From Methanocorpusculum sp. (GTDB lineage: Archaea > Halobacteriota > Methanomicrobia > Methanomicrobiales > Methanocorpusculaceae), in contig DALTVZ010000147.1 of assembly GCA_029987315.1 (NCBI GenBank), forward strand, positions 1 to 6,112: a stretch of DNA of 6,112 bases, in the 5' to 3' direction. A program made the position numbers and the translations under genes. Within the stretch, counting starts at the first letter, position 1, and every line of letters starts with the position of its first letter. The notes under the pieces are model-generated. The model had not been told where the DNA came from. It did no database searches and saw nothing but the letters and a program-made list of their open reading frames with translations. Below, one piece after another: positions 6,099 to 6,112 of this stretch.

Positions 6099-6112
6099 TT
6101 ATCAAAAAATGA
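6084..6112 (-). repeat. 29-bp direct repeat, copy at the window end
   Basis: An exact copy of 5413-5441. Read on the minus strand from the window edge in the DUF1524 frame it gives SFFDKKNMP, then NIII and a TGA at 6071-6073 that overlaps the ATG at 6072-6074. The distance of 671 bases is not a multiple of three, so the copy is out of frame with the downstream gene. Its inner part (GAATATGCCAAA on the minus strand) also fits the downstream gene's own frame as EYAK, so the join probably lies within a short stretch of shared sequence. Confidence 0.85.

Noticed and set aside
6084..6112. Transposon end or attachment site at the window edge
   Set aside because: The repeat lies inside a conserved protein motif, is in direct orientation, and no integrase or transposase is visible; a partial gene duplication or assembly join explains it better.

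Overview
The window looks like a piece of a methanogenic archaeon, most plausibly Methanomicrobiales (a Methanocorpusculum-like organism is my best guess, inferred from gene content and moderate GC, not proven). The reasons are a membrane-bound group 4 [NiFe] hydrogenase gene set in the Mbh order, strong AGGAGG-type ribosome binding sites, oligo-T termination tracts and A-rich 'cacgaaaa' intergenic repeats. No rRNA or other taxonomic marker is present.

Positions 2-3953 (+ strand) hold the 3' part of one tightly packed operon: small subunit (5'-truncated, NuoB/MbhJ-like), NuoC/MbhK-like subunit, NiFe large subunit (NuoD/MbhL-like), membrane subunit (NuoH/MbhM-like), two-cluster ferredoxin subunit (NuoI/MbhN-like), and a GNAT acetyltransferase. 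Every junction is an overlap or a gap of at most one base, so the genes are probably co-transcribed and translationally coupled. The order small-NuoC-large-NuoH-ferredoxin matches mbhJKLMN and not the echABCDEF order, where the NuoH-like gene comes before the small subunit. Both nickel-binding CxxC motifs of the large subunit are intact, so this is a true hydrogenase and not an Mbs/Mbx-type relative. It should couple ferredoxin and H+/H2 redox chemistry to ion movement across the membrane. The antiporter-like and NuoL-like membrane subunits would lie upstream, outside the window.

Positions 3954-4418 are a gene-free stretch between convergent genes. It holds several oligo-T tracts ending the hydrogenase operon, A-rich 'cacgaaaa' repeats, and a C-rich/G-rich inverted repeat enclosing two small hairpins, which looks like a short repetitive element.

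Positions 4419-6074 (- strand) hold an AT-richer gene for the C-terminal part of a GmrSD-family (DUF262/DUF1524) restriction-type protein with a probable DUF4268 tail. Its DUF262 NTPase part is missing. Coding in the same frame continues a few codons above the first ATG and then meets stops. The last 29 bases of the window are an exact copy of an internal stretch of the same gene. So the gene is either rearranged by a partial tandem duplication or the window end is a chimeric assembly join.
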